NCBI GenBank assembly: GCA_036401755.1
Contig: DASWUD010000127.1
Span: forward strand, 1-16,307
Source of the DNA: DASWUD01 sp036401755
Lineage (GTDB): Bacteria; Pseudomonadota; Gammaproteobacteria; Thiohalomonadales; Thiohalomonadaceae
Direction of reading: 5' to 3'
Length of the DNA: 16,307 nucleotides
Shown here: piece after piece, positions 16,268 through 16,307 of the stretch
Numbering within the stretch: position 1 is the first letter of the stretch
How the letters are laid out: every line of letters begins with the position of its first letter
The notes under the pieces: generated by a model
Database searches by the model: none
What the model saw: only the letters and a program-made list of their open reading frames with translations
What the model was told of the DNA's origin: nothing
Program-made: the position numbers and the translations under genes

Positions 16268-16307
16268 CCGCGCTCTACCTGCACGGCCGCAGTCTGGTCT
16301 GCGCACT
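16264..16307 (+). CDS. Probable beta-ketoacyl synthase (first 14 codons only)
   Basis: ATG 16264 overlaps the ACP3 stop (ATGA) and opens a frame to the right edge reading MTALYLHGRSLVCA. This resembles the start of aryl-polyene ketosynthases, where a short strand leads into L-x-C-A-L-G. With an ACP in front, a ketosynthase is the likeliest product, but 14 residues cannot prove it. Confidence 0.55.
   Translation, partial: MTALYLHGRSLVCA

Overview
The window is almost entirely a secondary-metabolite (pigment) gene cluster. It joins two parts: an aryl-polyene (APE/xanthomonadin-like) fatty-acid-type pathway and a dialkylresorcinol (DarA/DarB) pathway. The two together are the known hallmark of flexirubin-type pigments, in which a polyene acid is esterified to a dialkylresorcinol. 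High GC, an LpxL/HtrB-like acyltransferase, a LolA-like protein and a MipA/OmpV-like outer-membrane protein point to a Gram-negative proteobacterium, most likely gamma or beta. The species cannot be fixed from the window.

Layout. Positions 1-1374 (minus strand): an ACP, an LpxL-like acyltransferase and the first 48 codons of a LolA-like periplasmic lipoprotein carrier. 1375-1677: a divergent spacer. 1678-8235 (plus strand): a flavin-dependent halogenase-like protein, a second ACP, an adenylate-forming acyl ligase, a FabZ-type dehydratase, a complete ketosynthase, a short ketosynthase-like partner, an ApeP-type dehydratase and a FabG-type ketoreductase. This block ends in a strong intrinsic terminator at 8256-8282. 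8293-10204 (minus strand, convergent): a MipA/OmpV-like outer-membrane protein, and ahead of it in the same transcript a chorismatase of the FkbO/Hyg5/XanB2 family that should supply the hydroxybenzoate starter. 10205-10426: a second divergent spacer. 10427-16307 (plus strand): DarA, DarB, a small HTH-like protein, a BtrH-like cysteine acyltransferase/peptidase-fold protein, an ABC ATPase, an ABC-2 permease, a third ACP and the first codons of what looks like another ketosynthase. These genes are packed with start/stop overlaps of 1 to 11 nt, apart from a 3-nt gap before the permease, so they probably form one operon.

Proposed pathway (inference from families). The chorismatase makes hydroxybenzoate from chorismate and the ligase activates it onto an ACP. 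The ketosynthases, ketoreductase and two hot-dog dehydratases extend it to a conjugated aryl polyene without enoyl reduction. The halogenase-like flavoenzyme may halogenate the aryl head. DarB condenses two acyl thioesters to a cyclohexanedione and DarA aromatises it to a dialkylresorcinol. The BtrH-like protein is a candidate for the ACP-dependent ester-forming step. The ABC transporter, LolA-like protein, LpxL-like acyltransferase and MipA/OmpV protein would handle export and outer-membrane placement. The unusual features are the starter supply by chorismatase instead of an ammonia-lyase, the halogenase, and the outer-membrane protein in the same transcript as the starter enzyme.
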